From assembly GCA_026418455.1 (NCBI GenBank), contig JAOABH010000004.1, forward strand, positions 434,001 to 498,000: a stretch of DNA of 64,000 nucleotides, given 5' to 3'. How positions within the stretch are numbered: the first letter of the stretch is position 1; each line of letters opens with the position of its first letter. The DNA is from Hydrogenothermaceae bacterium. Its GTDB lineage: Bacteria; Aquificota; Aquificia; Aquificales; Hydrogenothermaceae. The position numbers and the translations under genes were made by a program. The notes under the pieces are model-generated. The model saw only the letters and a program-made list of their open reading frames with translations. It was not told the DNA's origin and made no database searches. Of the stretch, positions 9,048 to 19,487 are shown piece by piece.

Positions 9048-9336
9048 CAACCATGCAGGTTGTTGCTTTTTTTACTCCTGGGATTGAGTTTATATCTCTT
9101 ATAACAACTCTTCCTATTTCATTTTGGTCTTCTCCAACAAGATAAACTATAATATCGTAAATGCCTGTTACTACATCTGCAGATTTCACATTTTCTACTG
9201 TGGACAATGCTTTTAAAATATTTGGTATTTCTGAAGGATTTGCCTCTATCAGTACATATGCAGAAGCTGCATTTTTTACCTCTATTTCCTTTAATAACTC
9301 TTCAAATGCCACTGGTGCTTCCATCTTCTCTGCCAT
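9037..9336 (-). CDS. Stand-alone AsnC/Lrp ligand-binding (RAM) domain protein
   Basis: This protein of 99 residues consists only of the alpha-beta ligand-binding domain of Lrp/AsnC regulators; the helix-turn-helix is absent. AYVLIEANPSEIPNILKAL, then GIYDIIVYLVGEDQNEI and the closing IPGVKKATTCMVVR match that fold. Such proteins bind amino acids or assemble with full-length Lrp proteins. A GTG at 9345 is in frame, but it is part of the GAGGTG ribosome site; the ATG at 9336 is the natural start. It converges on galE and overlaps its end by 11 bases. Confidence 0.85.
   Translation of the reverse strand: MAEKMEAPVAFEELLKEIEVKNAASAYVLIEANPSEIPNILKALSTVENVKSADVVTGIYDIIVYLVGEDQNEIGRVVIRDINSIPGVKKATTCMVVRL
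9046..9073 (+). terminator. Rho-independent terminator of galE
   Basis: AACAACC (9046-9052) pairs with GGTTGTT (9058-9064) around a five-base loop and is followed by GC and seven T. It starts inside the galE stop codon and lies within the last codons of the converging AsnC-domain gene. Confidence 0.8.
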
Positions 9337-9351
9337 CTTTATCACCTCACT

Positions 9352-10692
9352 CTATAGTATATATCTTGATAGATCTTCATCTTGGACAATGTTTTTTAGT
9401 TTTTCTTCTACAACTTTCTCATCTATTACTATTTTCTTTCCTTTTAGATCCGGAGCTTCAAAAGATAGATCTTCCATTATTCTCTCTAAAATAGTATGGA
9501 GCCTTCTTGCTCCTATATTTTCTGTTTTTTCATTTACTATCTGGGCTATCTCTGCTATTTTATTTATGGCTTTTTCTGTAAACTCTAAATCTACTCCTTC
9601 TGTTTTCATAAGAGCTATATACTGCTTTATAAGAGCGTTTTTTGGTTCTGTAAGTATTCTTACAAAGTCATCTTTTGTAAGTGGTTTAAGTTCAACTCTT
9701 ATAGGGAATCTTCCTTGTAACTCTGGGATTAAGTCTGAAGGTTTAGATAGATGAAAAGCTCCAGCTGCTATAAATAGTATATGGTCTGTTTTTACAGGTC
9801 CGTATTTTGTTGAAACAGTTGTACCTTCTACTATGGGTAGTAAATCTCTTTGGACTCCCTCTCTTGAAACATCAGGTCCAGAGGATTTTGAACTTCTTAC
9901 TGCTACTTTATCAATCTCATCTATAAAGACTATTCCAAAATTTTCTGCTCTCTTTACAGCCTCTGATTGGACTTCCTCTAAATCTATTAATTTTTCTGCC
10001 TCTTCCTGTTCTAATATCCTTAAAGCTTCTTTAACTATTAATTTTCTCTTCTTTCTCTTTGATGGTCCTATTGTAGAAAAAAGGTCTCTAAGTTGATTTT
10101 CTATATCTTCAAGTCCGGGAGCAATAACTCCTCCTATAACATTTACAGCCTTCTCTTCAACATCTATCTCAACAACTTTATCATCAAGCTGTCCAGATAG
10201 AAGCATCTGTCTAAACTTTTCTCTTGCTGGTGAGTGTTCTTCCGACTCTTCAAGAGTTGCATATCTCTTTCTCTTTGGTACAAGATAGTCTAAAACTTTT
10301 TCTATTGCATTTTCTCTTGCCTTTTCCCTTACCTCTTCCATTTTTTCAGCTTTAACCATTTTGTATGACACTTCTGTAAGCTCTCTTATTATTGATTCTA
10401 CATCTTTGCCTACATAACCAACTTCTGTAAATTTGGTTGCTTCAACCTTTATAAAGGGAGCTTTTACAAGCATTGCTAATCTTCTGGCTATCTCTGTTTT
10501 ACCTACACCTGTAGGTCCTATCATAAGTATATTTTTTGGTATAACTTCATCTCTTAGTTCTTCTGGTAAATTCTGTCTTCTCCATCTATTTCTTAATGCT
10601 ATTGCAACGGCTTTTTTTGCCTCATTCTGACCTACTATATACTTATCTAATTCTTTAACTATCTGTTTAGGTGTAAGTTCTTCCAAATACAA
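9352..10692 (-). CDS. hslU: ATP-dependent protease ATPase subunit HslU
   Basis: This 446-residue AAA+ unfoldase normally feeds substrates to the HslV peptidase. [17 protein letters not shown] is the HslU/ClpX-type N-terminus, [15 protein letters not shown] the Walker A and [10 protein letters not shown] the Walker B. An I-domain of about 130 residues separates them, and the C-terminal tail DLSRYIL matches the segment that docks into HslV. No hslV lies beside it or elsewhere in the window. It follows acs with a 6-base gap and is probably in that transcription unit. Confidence 0.95.
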   Translation of the reverse strand: MYLEELTPKQIVKELDKYIVGQNEAKKAVAIALRNRWRRQNLPEELRDEVIPKNILMIGPTGVGKTEIARRLAMLVKAPFIKVEATKFTEVGYVGKDVESIIRELTEVSYKMVKAEKMEEVREKARENAIEKVLDYLVPKRKRYATLEESEEHSPAREKFRQMLLSGQLDDKVVEIDVEEKAVNVIGGVIAPGLEDIENQLRDLFSTIGPSKRKKRKLIVKEALRILEQEEAEKLIDLEEVQSEAVKRAENFGIVFIDEIDKVAVRSSKSSGPDVSREGVQRDLLPIVEGTTVSTKYGPVKTDHILFIAAGAFHLSKPSDLIPELQGRFPIRVELKPLTKDDFVRILTEPKNALIKQYIALMKTEGVDLEFTEKAINKIAEIAQIVNEKTENIGARRLHTILERIMEDLSFEAPDLKGKKIVIDEKVVEEKLKNIVQDEDLSRYIL

Positions 10693-10698
10693 CCCTCC

Positions 10699-12597
10699 TT
10701 AATCTTCAAGTGTTGAGATATCACCAAGTTCTTGTCCTAACTCTTTTGCTCTTAAAACTCTTCTCATTATCTTACCACTTCTTGTTTTTGGAAGTTTATC
10801 AACAAACTCTATCTCATCTGGGACAGCTATGGCTCCTAAAACTTCCCTGACTGTTTCTTTTATCTCTTCTATAAGTTTATCAGATGGAATGAAGCCTGCT
10901 TTAAGGATAACGAAAGCTTTTATAGACTCTCCTTTTATCTCGTTTGGTTTTCCTATTACTGCTGCTTCTGCAACAGCTGGATGCTCTACAATTGCTGATT
11001 CCACTTCGGCATTTCCTATTCTGTGTCCAGCTACTGATAATACATCATCAGATCTTCCAAGTATCATGATATATCCATCTTCATCTATAGAGGCAAGGTC
11101 TCCTGCTGAATAAACATTTCCAGGTATCTCTTTCCAATATTTTTCATATCTTTCAGGTTCTCCCCAGCATGTTCTTAACATTGACGGCCAAGGTCTCTTT
11201 ATTACAAGATGTCCTACTGTGTTTGGTGGTAAAGGCTTTCCTTCTTTATCCACTATGGCAGGCTCTACACCGAATAGTGGTTTTCCTGCTTTTCCAGGTT
11301 TAGCTGGATAGCATGGTAGTGTAGTTATCATATGGGCTCCTGTCTCTGTTTGCCACCAAGTATCAACCACAACAGCCTTTTCTCTCCCTATATTTTTGTA
11401 ATACCAAAGCCATGCTTCAGGATTTATAGGCTCACCAACAGAACCAAGTATTTTGAGAGATGATAGATCGTATCTGGCAGGTATCTCTTCACCAAATCTC
11501 ATAAGCATCCTTATGGCAGTTGGAGCTGTGTAGAAAACATTTACTCTATATTTTTGGACATACTCCCACCATATTCCAGGATGAGGATATACAGGGACTC
11601 CTTCCATAATAACGGAAGTGGTAGCATTTGCAAGAGGTCCATAAACTATATAGCTATGTCCTGTTATCCAACCTATATCAGCAGTACACCAATAAATGGT
11701 ATCTTCTTTTATGTTAAAAACAGTCTTTGTAGTAAGGTATGTATTTACCATATATCCACCTGTTGTATGTAAAACACCTTTTGGTTTTCCTGTTGTTCCA
11801 GATGTGTAGAGAATAAAGAGAGGGTCTTCACTGTCCATTATCTCCGGCTGACATTCAGAAGAAGAGTTGTCTATTAACTTTTTGAAATCTACTAAAAAGC
11901 TATCAAACTCACCTTCATCTAAATCAGAATCTCTGTCCCAAACTACTATATTTTTAACAAAATCTAAACCTTTTACTGCATCTTTTACAACTGGAAGTAA
12001 AGGTATTTTCTTACCTCTTCTTTTGGTGTAAGTGGCTGTTATAACTACTTTTGCTTTTGCATCATCTATTCTTAACTTTAAAGCCCCTTCACTAAATCCA
12101 GCAAAAACAACACTGTGTATGGCTCCTATTCTTGCACAGGCAAGCATTGAAGCAATAGCCTCAACTGTGTTTGGCATATATATGGATACTCTATCTCCTT
12201 TTGACACACCGAGAGATTTTAGACCATTTGCTAATTTATTTACAATCTCAAGAAGCTCTCCGTATGTATATTTCTTCTCATTTCCCTCTTCATCAACATA
12301 TATGTATGCAACCTTATTTCTTTTGCCATTTTTCACATGTCTATCAAGACAGTTGTAAGTTATGTTTGTTTTTCCGTTTATAAACCATTTTCCATAAGGA
12401 AAGTTCCATTCAAGGATTTTATCCCATTTTTTAAACCAATAAAGCTCTGAAGCTATCTCAGACCAAAATTCATCTGGATTTTCGATAGATTTTTTATACA
12501 TACTCTCATAATCTTTTACTATACACTCTTCTAACATCTCTTTTGGAGGATAAAACTTCTCTTCCACAACCAAGTGAACCTTTTCAATGTTCTCCAT
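10699..12597 (-). CDS. acs: Acetyl-CoA synthetase (AMP-forming)
   Basis: This 632-residue adenylate-forming enzyme makes acetyl-CoA from acetate, ATP and Co[13 protein letters not shown] is the P-loop core, [12 protein letters not shown] the acyl-binding region, and [12 protein letters not shown] near the C-terminus contains the catalytic lysine that is acetylated in regulated family members. A TTG at 12612 is in frame, but it is part of the region around the GGAGGG ribosome site; the ATG at 12597, seven bases after it, is the better start. In an autotroph it probably salvages acetate. Confidence 0.95.
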   Translation of the reverse strand: MENIEKVHLVVEEKFYPPKEMLEECIVKDYESMYKKSIENPDEFWSEIASELYWFKKWDKILEWNFPYGKWFINGKTNITYNCLDRHVKNGKRNKVAYIYVDEEGNEKKYTYGELLEIVNKLANGLKSLGVSKGDRVSIYMPNTVEAIASMLACARIGAIHSVVFAGFSEGALKLRIDDAKAKVVITATYTKRRGKKIPLLPVVKDAVKGLDFVKNIVVWDRDSDLDEGEFDSFLVDFKKLIDNSSSECQPEIMDSEDPLFILYTSGTTGKPKGVLHTTGGYMVNTYLTTKTVFNIKEDTIYWCTADIGWITGHSYIVYGPLANATTSVIMEGVPVYPHPGIWWEYVQKYRVNVFYTAPTAIRMLMRFGEEIPARYDLSSLKILGSVGEPINPEAWLWYYKNIGREKAVVVDTWWQTETGAHMITTLPCYPAKPGKAGKPLFGVEPAIVDKEGKPLPPNTVGHLVIKRPWPSMLRTCWGEPERYEKYWKEIPGNVYSAGDLASIDEDGYIMILGRSDDVLSVAGHRIGNAEVESAIVEHPAVAEAAVIGKPNEIKGESIKAFVILKAGFIPSDKLIEEIKETVREVLGAIAVPDEIEFVDKLPKTRSGKIMRRVLRAKELGQELGDISTLED

Positions 12598-12649
12598 TTT
12601 AAATCCCTCCAAGTTTTAAACTCTTTTATAAATCTTAAATTTAATCATA

Positions 12650-14257
12650 TTAATTTGATTTTTCCAATCTTATTTTGTAAGAAGCTTCTACAAAGGAAAC
12701 GAATAGTGGATGTGGATTAAAAGGTTTACTTTTAAACTCAGGGTGAAACTGGCAAGCTATAAACCATGGGTGAGACGGAATCTCTATGATTTCTGGAAGA
12801 TTTTTTGCCTTATATACTCCACTTACAACTAATCCCTTCTCTTCTAATATAGGTACATACTTAGGGTTAAATTCATAACGGTGTCTATGTCTTTCTGAAA
12901 TCACTTCTGATTTGTATATAGAGTAAGCTTTTGTTCCAGGTTTTATATGGCATGTGTATGCACCCAGTCTCATTGTGCCACCTTTCTTCTCTATACCTTT
13001 TTGTTCCTGCATTATATCTATAACTGGGTGAGGAGTAAAAGGATTAAACTCTGTTGAATTTGCTCCTTCAAGTCCGGCAACAGACCTTGCAAACTCAATA
13101 ACAGCTATCTGCATTCCCAAACATATACCAAAGTAAGGGATATTGTTCTCCCTTGCAAACTTTGCTGTTAATATTTTTCCTTCTATACCTCTATCTCCAA
13201 AACCACCTGGTACAAGTATTCCATCAAGCCCTGATAAAACCTCTTGGTAGTTTTCCTGATTTATCTTTTCTGAGTTTATCCAATGTACATTTACTTTAAC
13301 TTTGTTCGGTATCTGGGCATGAATGAGAGCTTCATATATACTTTTGTATGCATCTTTTAGCTCCACATATTTACCAACGATACCAATATCTACCTGCTGT
13401 TCAAGTTTAGATAGAGTTTGGACTATTTTTTTCCATTTTGATAAATCTGGCTCTCTATACTCTATATTGAGATGTTTTGCTATAACTTTATCAAGTCCTT
13501 CTCTTTTGAAGTATAGAGGTATCTCATAGATAATATTTAAATCCGGAGCCGAAAATACTGAATCTTCATCAACATTAGTAAACATTGCAAGCTTTCTTTT
13601 TATATCTTTTGGTAAAGGAGTTTCTGCCCTACCTATCAATATGTCAGGTTGTATTCCTATAGCTCTTAACTCTTTTACGGAGTGTTGACTTGGCTTAGTT
13701 TTTAACTCTCCGGCAACTTTTATATAAGGTACATAAGTTAGATGTATATAAACCACATTTCCTTTACCTTTTTCTATTCCCATTTGCCTGATAGCTTCCA
13801 AAAATGGAAGACTCTCTATATCTCCTACTGTCCCTCCTATCTCTACAAGGGTTATATCATAATTTTCTGCTACTTTCTCTATTGATCTTTTTATTTCATT
13901 TGTAAAGTGAGGGATTACTTGAACTGTTGCACCTAAGAATACTCCTCTTCTCTCTTTTTCAAGGAGCTTATGATAGAGTTTTCCGGAAGTGGTGTTGTTA
14001 TGTTTTGTCATAACAGCATTTGTAAATCTCTCATAATGACCAAGATCCAAATCTGTTTCTGCTCCGTCTTCTGTTACAAAAACCTCACCGTGTTGGTATG
14101 GATTCATTGTCCCAGGGTCTATATTTAGATAGGGATCGAGTTTCATAAGTGTGATTTTATATCCCATCGCTTCCAATATTGAGCCTATTGCTGCAGAAGT
14201 TACTCCTTTACCTAAGGAAGAAAGAACACCTCCGGTGATAAATATATACTTACTCAC
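12650..14257 (-). CDS. pyrG: CTP synthase
   Basis: This 535-residue two-domain enzyme aminates UTP to CTP using glutamine. The synthetase domain opens with FITGGVLSSLGKGVTSA and contains HLTYVPYIKVAGELKTKP. The C-terminal class I glutaminase has the nucleophile in FGICLGMQ and the His/Glu pair in CQFHPEFKSKP. It ends an operon-like run after ileS, an HU gene, hemE and smpB, 12 bases after smpB. Confidence 0.97.
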   Translation of the reverse strand: MSKYIFITGGVLSSLGKGVTSAAIGSILEAMGYKITLMKLDPYLNIDPGTMNPYQHGEVFVTEDGAETDLDLGHYERFTNAVMTKHNNTTSGKLYHKLLEKERRGVFLGATVQVIPHFTNEIKRSIEKVAENYDITLVEIGGTVGDIESLPFLEAIRQMGIEKGKGNVVYIHLTYVPYIKVAGELKTKPSQHSVKELRAIGIQPDILIGRAETPLPKDIKRKLAMFTNVDEDSVFSAPDLNIIYEIPLYFKREGLDKVIAKHLNIEYREPDLSKWKKIVQTLSKLEQQVDIGIVGKYVELKDAYKSIYEALIHAQIPNKVKVNVHWINSEKINQENYQEVLSGLDGILVPGGFGDRGIEGKILTAKFARENNIPYFGICLGMQIAVIEFARSVAGLEGANSTEFNPFTPHPVIDIMQEQKGIEKKGGTMRLGAYTCHIKPGTKAYSIYKSEVISERHRHRYEFNPKYVPILEEKGLVVSGVYKAKNLPEIIEIPSHPWFIACQFHPEFKSKPFNPHPLFVSFVEASYKIRLEKSN

Positions 14258-14269
14258 TTTCAGACCTCT

Positions 14270-14728
14270 CTATAGCTTTATTTTTCCTTTATACTCTTTT
14301 TCAATCTCTCTTCTTGTTTCTTTCTCTTTTATTGCTTCTCTCTTTTCATATTTTGCTTTACCTTTTACAAGGGCTATCTCTACTTTTGCTTTTCCATCTT
14401 TGAAGTATAGTTGAAGTGGCACTATTGATAATCCTTTTTCTTTAACTTTACCCATAAGTCTGAGTATCTCTCTTTTATGAAGGAGTAATTTTCTCTTTCT
14501 GTAAGGATCATGTCCCCATTTTGCAGCAGGTTTGTATGGAGCTATATAACAGTTATATAGCCAAGCTTCTCCATCTTCTATTATAACGAAGCTATCCTTT
14601 AAATTACAGCTTCCTTCTCTTAATGACTTTACTTCAGAACCTGTTAAAACTATTCCTGCTTCATATTTCTCAATTATTGAATAGTCATGAAATGCTTTTT
14701 TGTTTGTTGCTACAACTTTAACACCCAT
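14270..14728 (-). CDS. smpB: SsrA-binding protein SmpB
   Basis: This 152-residue tmRNA partner rescues stalled ribosomes. KAFHDYSIIEKYEAGIVLTG and SEVKSLREGSCNLKDSF are the hallmark segments, followed by the RKRKLLLHKREI stretch. The C-terminal basic tail is the part that enters the mRNA channel. Its ATG directly follows the hemE stop (TAAATG). The tmRNA gene itself is not in the window. Confidence 0.96.
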   Translation of the reverse strand: MGVKVVATNKKAFHDYSIIEKYEAGIVLTGSEVKSLREGSCNLKDSFVIIEDGEAWLYNCYIAPYKPAAKWGHDPYRKRKLLLHKREILRLMGKVKEKGLSIVPLQLYFKDGKAKVEIALVKGKAKYEKREAIKEKETRREIEKEYKGKIKL

Positions 14729-15763
14729 TTATCTCACCGATAACCTTTTAACCGTATCTACTAAAAATTTAACTTTATCAACTTCCATATCCGGCATTAA
14801 CCCATGTCCTAAGTTAAATATATGTCCGCTGTCTCTCCCCCAACTGTCTAATATCTTTTTTGCTTGTGATTCTATAACAGAGTAATCAGCATATAAAACA
14901 TAAGGGTCAAGATTTCCTTGGACAGATGCCTTTGGATAAACTTTTTCTTTTACCTTTGATATATCTACCATCCAATCTACACTGTAAACATCAGCCTCTG
15001 TTTCTGTGATATCATCTAAGAAGCCACACACACCTTTTGTAAAGTGTATAACTGGTTGTTTATCTCTTTTTAAATTACTGATTATCTTCTTTATAGGATT
15101 TAACCCAAACTCTCTATAACTATCGGGAGATAGATGTCCTGCCCAGCTATCAAATATCTGAACTGCATCTGCACCGCTTTCTATCTGAAAGTTAAGATAA
15201 TCTATAAGCATATCTGCTATCTTATCCAGTAATCTTTTGAAATCTTGTGGATGATTATACATAAATCTCTTTGTTTTCTTAAAATCTTTTGAACCTTTAC
15301 CTTCTATCATGTAAGCAGCCAATGTAAAAGGAGCTCCGCAAAAACCTATTGTAGGTATCTCGTGAGATAACTCCTGATTTACACCTTTTATAATCTCACC
15401 TACATATTCCACATCTTCCCTGTTAAATGGTTTTAGTTTATCAATATCTTGAGGAGAGTTAATAGGATTTTCAAATACAGGACCTTCACCTTCTTTAAAA
15501 TCAAATCTCATACCGATAGATTCCAAAGGAGTCAGAATATCTGAAAATATGATTGTTGCATCTATATCAAGTATTTTCTTAGGAAGTATAGAGGCTTTTA
15601 CAGCAAGTTCTACATTTTTGTAAAAATTCTTAAAATTTCCGGCTTTCTCCCTTAAATCTCTATACTCTTTCATATATCTGCCTGCTTGTCTCATAAGCCA
15701 TATCGGTGTCCTTTCTATCGGCTCTCTATGACATGCTCTCAAAAATAGATCATTTTTTACCAT
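14729..15763 (-). CDS. hemE: Uroporphyrinogen decarboxylase
   Basis: This 344-residue TIM-barrel enzyme decarboxylates the four acetate side chains of uroporphyrinogen III to give coproporphyrinogen in heme synthesis. PIWLMRQAGRYMKEYR holds the substrate-binding arginines, FSDILTPLESIGM contains the key aspartate, and the C-terminal FNLGHGLMPDM is conserved. The start codon directly abuts the stop of the HU gene. The heme made would serve proteins such as the c-type cytochrome at 36364. Confidence 0.96.
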   Translation of the reverse strand: MVKNDLFLRACHREPIERTPIWLMRQAGRYMKEYRDLREKAGNFKNFYKNVELAVKASILPKKILDIDATIIFSDILTPLESIGMRFDFKEGEGPVFENPINSPQDIDKLKPFNREDVEYVGEIIKGVNQELSHEIPTIGFCGAPFTLAAYMIEGKGSKDFKKTKRFMYNHPQDFKRLLDKIADMLIDYLNFQIESGADAVQIFDSWAGHLSPDSYREFGLNPIKKIISNLKRDKQPVIHFTKGVCGFLDDITETEADVYSVDWMVDISKVKEKVYPKASVQGNLDPYVLYADYSVIESQAKKILDSWGRDSGHIFNLGHGLMPDMEVDKVKFLVDTVKRLSVR

Positions 15764-16033
15764 CTATTTCTCCAGATTTTTTAATGAATTTTTTATAACT
15801 TTCCCTGGTCTAAATAGTACGGTTTTTGAATAGCTTATTCTTCTCTTGCCTTTTAGAGGTTTTTTTCTTTTTGTAACTTTAAAGGAACCAAGGTTTCTTA
15901 TCTCTATTCTCTCTCCATTGGCAAGAGCATTTATCATAGCATCAAATATACCATCTACAACCTTTTTTATAGTTTTCTCTTCAAGGTAAGGGTATTTTTT
16001 TCTTATCTCTTTCACTATATCAGGTTTCTTCAT
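15764..16033 (-). CDS. hup: HU/IHF-family DNA-bending protein
   Basis: This 89-residue protein has the size and layout of HU/IHF subunits: helical dimer core (VDGIFDAMINALANGERIEI), the RNLGSFKVTKRKK stretch, and a C-terminal DNA-binding arm with the conserved R-PG pattern in VLFRPGKVI. It is basic throughout. It overlaps the ileS end by four bases, an unusual place for a nucleoid protein and possibly a route to growth-rate-linked expression. HU and IHF cannot be separated by eye. Confidence 0.9.
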   Translation of the reverse strand: MKKPDIVKEIRKKYPYLEEKTIKKVVDGIFDAMINALANGERIEIRNLGSFKVTKRKKPLKGKRRISYSKTVLFRPGKVIKNSLKNLEK

Positions 16034-18843
16034 ACTAACTCCTCCGGATTAATATTCATTTTTTGAAGTTGAGTTAAACATCTATCACACACTTTTTGAC
16101 CATTTTTTCCAACAGATACATCGTAAATCCAGCATCTAGGACATTTTTCACCATCAGCTTTGGAAACTCCAACCTTAGCACCTTTTACAGATTCTCCTTC
16201 AATCACAACATCTCCATTAGCCTCTTCAGACAACACAACCTGACTTACTGTAAAGAAATATTTTATCCAATCTATTCTATCTTTAACTAATTGGTAATAC
16301 TCCAAAGGTAAAGACAAGATAACTTTTGCTTCGTAAGGGTGTCTAACTAAATCTTTCTTCCTTGCTTCTTCAAGGGCTTTTAAAACATCATCTCTTACTT
16401 CCAGAAGTTTATTATACGCCTCTTCTAAATCCTTATCTATTAAGGAAGGATTTGGTAGTTCCATAACTTCAAGATGGATACTCTCTTTCAGAGAACTGTC
16501 TATCTTCCTTGTATACTGCCAAACTTCTTCCATTGTAAATGAAAGAATCGGAGCAAGGAGTTTTGCAAGAGATGTTAAGAGATACCAAAGGACAGTTTGA
16601 GCAGATCTTCTCTCCAAGGAATCAGGAGCATATATATACAATCTATCTTTCAAAATATCCAAGTATATAGCCGACAAATCAACTATCATAAAATTCTTTA
16701 TTGAATGATATATTCTATGGAATCTGTAATCCTGATAAGCTTTATGAGATATGTCAAGGATACCTTGTAGTTTTGATAACATCCATCTATCTATCTCTAA
16801 CATATCTTTATAATCAACTGCTTTTGAAGGGTTGAAATCATAAAGATTTCCAAGGAAAAATCTGAATGTGTTTCTTATCTTTCTGTAATCTTCCGCTATT
16901 TTCTTTATCAGGTTAAATCCTATCTTTATATCTTCTGTGTAATCTTCTGTAACAACCCAAAGTCTTAGTATATCTGCTCCATATTCTTTTATAACCTTCT
17001 CTGGAGCAACCACATTTCCAGCAGATTTTGACATCTTTCTGCCTTTTTCATCAAGGGTAAAACCGTGGGTAAGGACACTGTTGTAAGGAGCTTTGCCGTA
17101 AGATGCTACACTTTCGAGTAAAGAAGATTGGAACCAACCTCTATGCTGGTCAGAACCTTCAAGATACATATCTGCCGGCCATCTTAACTCTGGCCACTCT
17201 CCGTTTTTTAAAACTGCTGAGTGGGAAACTCCAGAATCAAACCATACATCAAGGATATCTTCTTCTTTCTTAAAGTTTACACTGCTACATTTTTTACATC
17301 TATAACCTTCCGGTAGTAGTTCCTTAGCTTCTTTATCAAACCATATATCAGCACCATAAGGATTACTCTTTACCAGCTGTGCAACGTGATTAAATACCTC
17401 TTCATCATCTGCTATAGCCCCGCAATCCTGACAATAAAATACAGCTATAGGTACTCCCCAACTTCTCTGCCTTGATATACACCAGTCTGGTCTGTTTTCA
17501 ACCATACTTTTTATTCTGTTTTGCCCGTAAGAAGGTATCCATTTTACTCTCTCTATCTCTTTTAGAGCTTCTCCTCTCAATGTATTGCCATTTTCAAGAA
17601 TTGCATCCATAGATATAAACCATTGAGGAGTTGCTCTGAATATAACTGGATTTTTACATCTCCAGCAGTGAGGATAAGAGTGGTTTATCTCTTCATAGTG
17701 TAAAAGTGCATCAACCTCTTGAAGTTTCTCTACTATTAATTTATTTCCATCAAAAACTCTTATTCCAACAAGCCAATCTGGAGCTTCCTTTGTAAACCTC
17801 CCTTCATCATCAACAGGAGCAAAAGGTTCCACACCGTATCTTTGACCTATTATATAGTCCTCTTGACCATGTCCCGGAGCCATATGGACAAGTCCTGTAC
17901 CAGCAGAAAGTTCAACAAACTCAGAAAGATATATCTTTGAAACCCTATCTATAAAAGGATGGTAATACTCTTTAAACTCTAAATCTTTACCTTTAACTTC
18001 TTTTACAACCTGTCCATCAAGAGATGTTTTTTCTTTGAAGTTTTGCAATAGTTCTTTGGCTACAACTAATATTCCTTTATCGGTTTTATAGTAAACATAC
18101 TCATATTCCGGATGAACCATTATCCCAAGGTTAGCTGGTAAAGTCCAAGGAGTTGTTGTCCAGATAACATAGTATATATCTTCATCGACATCTTTAAATC
18201 TAACATAAACGGAAGGGTCTTTTTTATCCTGATACTCTACTTCTGCCTCTGCCTCTGCTGTTTTGTCATATATACACCAATAAACAGGTTTTTTACCTCT
18301 GTATGCAACACCCTTTTTAAATATCCTTCCAAGCTCTATAATCTCCTGAGCTTGGTATGAAGGTCTCATAGTAAGATAAGGCTTTTCCCAATTTGCAATT
18401 ATACCCAATCTTTTAAATTCTTCCTTCTGAATTTCTACAAATTTAGAGGCATACTCTCTACACAGTTTTCTAAACTCTGATTTAGAAAGGTCTTCTTTCC
18501 TTATTTTCTTTTCTTTAAGCTCTTTCTCTACTTGCTGCTCTATTGGAAGCCCATGACAGTCCCAACCTGGAACAAAAGGAGCATCTTTACCAAGCATTGA
18601 TTGATACTTTACAAGTATATCTTTAAGGATTTTGTTTAAAGAGTGTCCTATATGAATATGTCCATTTGCATAAGGGGGTCCATCATGGAGGATATACTTA
18701 TCTTTACCTTCTCTCTCTTCTCTGAGTTTGTAGTATATATTTAATTTTTCCCAAAGTGATAATATCTCCGGCTCTTTCTGTGGTAGATTTGCTTTCATAG
18801 GAAATTCTGTCTGTGGAAGATTTAGTGTATCCTTAAATTCCAA
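16030..18843 (-). CDS. ileS: Isoleucyl-tRNA synthetase
   Basis: This 937-residue class I synthetase charges tRNA-Ile. The N-terminal catalytic core has GHIHIGH (the HIGH motif) and, about residue 600, GRKMSKSAGN (KMSKS). The WTTTPWTLPAN segment starts the CP1 editing domain that clears misactivated valine. A zinc-binding CPRCW plus CDRC module ends the protein, as in the bacterial type that carries this knuckle. It heads the ileS-HU-hemE-smpB-pyrG run. Confidence 0.97.
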   Translation of the reverse strand: MEFKDTLNLPQTEFPMKANLPQKEPEILSLWEKLNIYYKLREEREGKDKYILHDGPPYANGHIHIGHSLNKILKDILVKYQSMLGKDAPFVPGWDCHGLPIEQQVEKELKEKKIRKEDLSKSEFRKLCREYASKFVEIQKEEFKRLGIIANWEKPYLTMRPSYQAQEIIELGRIFKKGVAYRGKKPVYWCIYDKTAEAEAEVEYQDKKDPSVYVRFKDVDEDIYYVIWTTTPWTLPANLGIMVHPEYEYVYYKTDKGILVVAKELLQNFKEKTSLDGQVVKEVKGKDLEFKEYYHPFIDRVSKIYLSEFVELSAGTGLVHMAPGHGQEDYIIGQRYGVEPFAPVDDEGRFTKEAPDWLVGIRVFDGNKLIVEKLQEVDALLHYEEINHSYPHCWRCKNPVIFRATPQWFISMDAILENGNTLRGEALKEIERVKWIPSYGQNRIKSMVENRPDWCISRQRSWGVPIAVFYCQDCGAIADDEEVFNHVAQLVKSNPYGADIWFDKEAKELLPEGYRCKKCSSVNFKKEEDILDVWFDSGVSHSAVLKNGEWPELRWPADMYLEGSDQHRGWFQSSLLESVASYGKAPYNSVLTHGFTLDEKGRKMSKSAGNVVAPEKVIKEYGADILRLWVVTEDYTEDIKIGFNLIKKIAEDYRKIRNTFRFFLGNLYDFNPSKAVDYKDMLEIDRWMLSKLQGILDISHKAYQDYRFHRIYHSIKNFMIVDLSAIYLDILKDRLYIYAPDSLERRSAQTVLWYLLTSLAKLLAPILSFTMEEVWQYTRKIDSSLKESIHLEVMELPNPSLIDKDLEEAYNKLLEVRDDVLKALEEARKKDLVRHPYEAKVILSLPLEYYQLVKDRIDWIKYFFTVSQVVLSEEANGDVVIEGESVKGAKVGVSKADGEKCPRCWIYDVSVGKNGQKVCDRCLTQLQKMNINPEELV

Positions 18844-18925
18844 AATCTTTTACCTCCTTATTTTGTTAAAACTTAAAAAATATATTATATCTTATAGTTT
18901 GATAGCTTGAGAGATATTTTGGCAT

Positions 18926-18952
18926 AAAAAAAGCCCCCTTTGAAGGGGGCTT
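18926..18952 (-). terminator. Rho-independent terminator of the FadL/SCP2-like pair
   Basis: On the minus strand AAGCCCCCTT pairs with AAGGGGGCTT around a tiny loop and runs into a seven-base U tract. It ends the transcript of the genes at 20756-18979 and insulates ileS from them. Confidence 0.9.
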
Positions 18953-18978
18953 GTAGAGAGTTTATGAATCAAATCTCA

Positions 18979-19470
18979 TTAAGGACAACTTTCTGAATAA
19001 GGAACCTTACCAAGTCCAGTTAAGAAGGCTTTAAACGGCTCCATAAATTTCATAGCTTCTACTTTTGAACCTTGGAAAGTCATCTTTGACATAATTCCCA
19101 TTCCCATAAATCCAAATTCACCTTTTGATAAAGATTTCCAATTTTTATCGGTAGCTGACATAACAAACTCAGGATTAGGGTCTTTTGCCTCTCCTCCGTA
19201 TATACATACAGCCTTGCCATTTTCATACTTTATCCTGACTTCTACCTTCTTTTTGTCTCCACAGTCCTGTCTGTAAAACTGTATTGTTTTATAGCCTTTT
19301 TGTTTGTTGAAGTTATACTCAGCCCACTCTGCCATAGTGGTTTGTAAATTATTATTCCAGTATTCACAGAATTTTTCAGTCCAAGCCGGACTCATCCAGG
19401 GGTCTGCCGCAAAAGAGAAAGAAACTGTAAAGATTGATAAAGTAGCTCCTAATATAACCTTTTTAAACAT
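18979..19470 (-). CDS. Periplasmic SCP2-like (sterol-carrier fold) protein
   Basis: This 163-residue protein begins with a clear signal peptide (KKVILGATLSIFTVSFSFA, cleaved before ADPW). The mature part has the layout of an SCP2 lipid-binding domain: a pattern of strands, then SATDKNWKSLSKGEFGFMGM and a closing MTFQGSKVEAMKFMEPFKAF helix, which resembles the W-x-x-L-x-x-G-E and G-D/S-x-x-A-x-x-F landmarks of that fold. Three cysteines in the mature chain could form a disulfide. It follows the FadL-type porin gene by 17 bases and shares its terminator, so a periplasmic carrier for hydrophobic ligands imported by that porin is a reasonable inference. Confidence 0.6.
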   Translation of the reverse strand: MFKKVILGATLSIFTVSFSFAADPWMSPAWTEKFCEYWNNNLQTTMAEWAEYNFNKQKGYKTIQFYRQDCGDKKKVEVRIKYENGKAVCIYGGEAKDPNPEFVMSATDKNWKSLSKGEFGFMGMGIMSKMTFQGSKVEAMKFMEPFKAFLTGLGKVPYSESCP

Positions 19471-19487
19471 ACCTATCTACCCCCCTA

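Noticed and set aside
9161-9754. Long open frame on the plus strand opposite hslU
   Set aside because: It is Ser/Phe/Ile-rich, has no homology or ribosome site, and mirrors the codon use of hslU.
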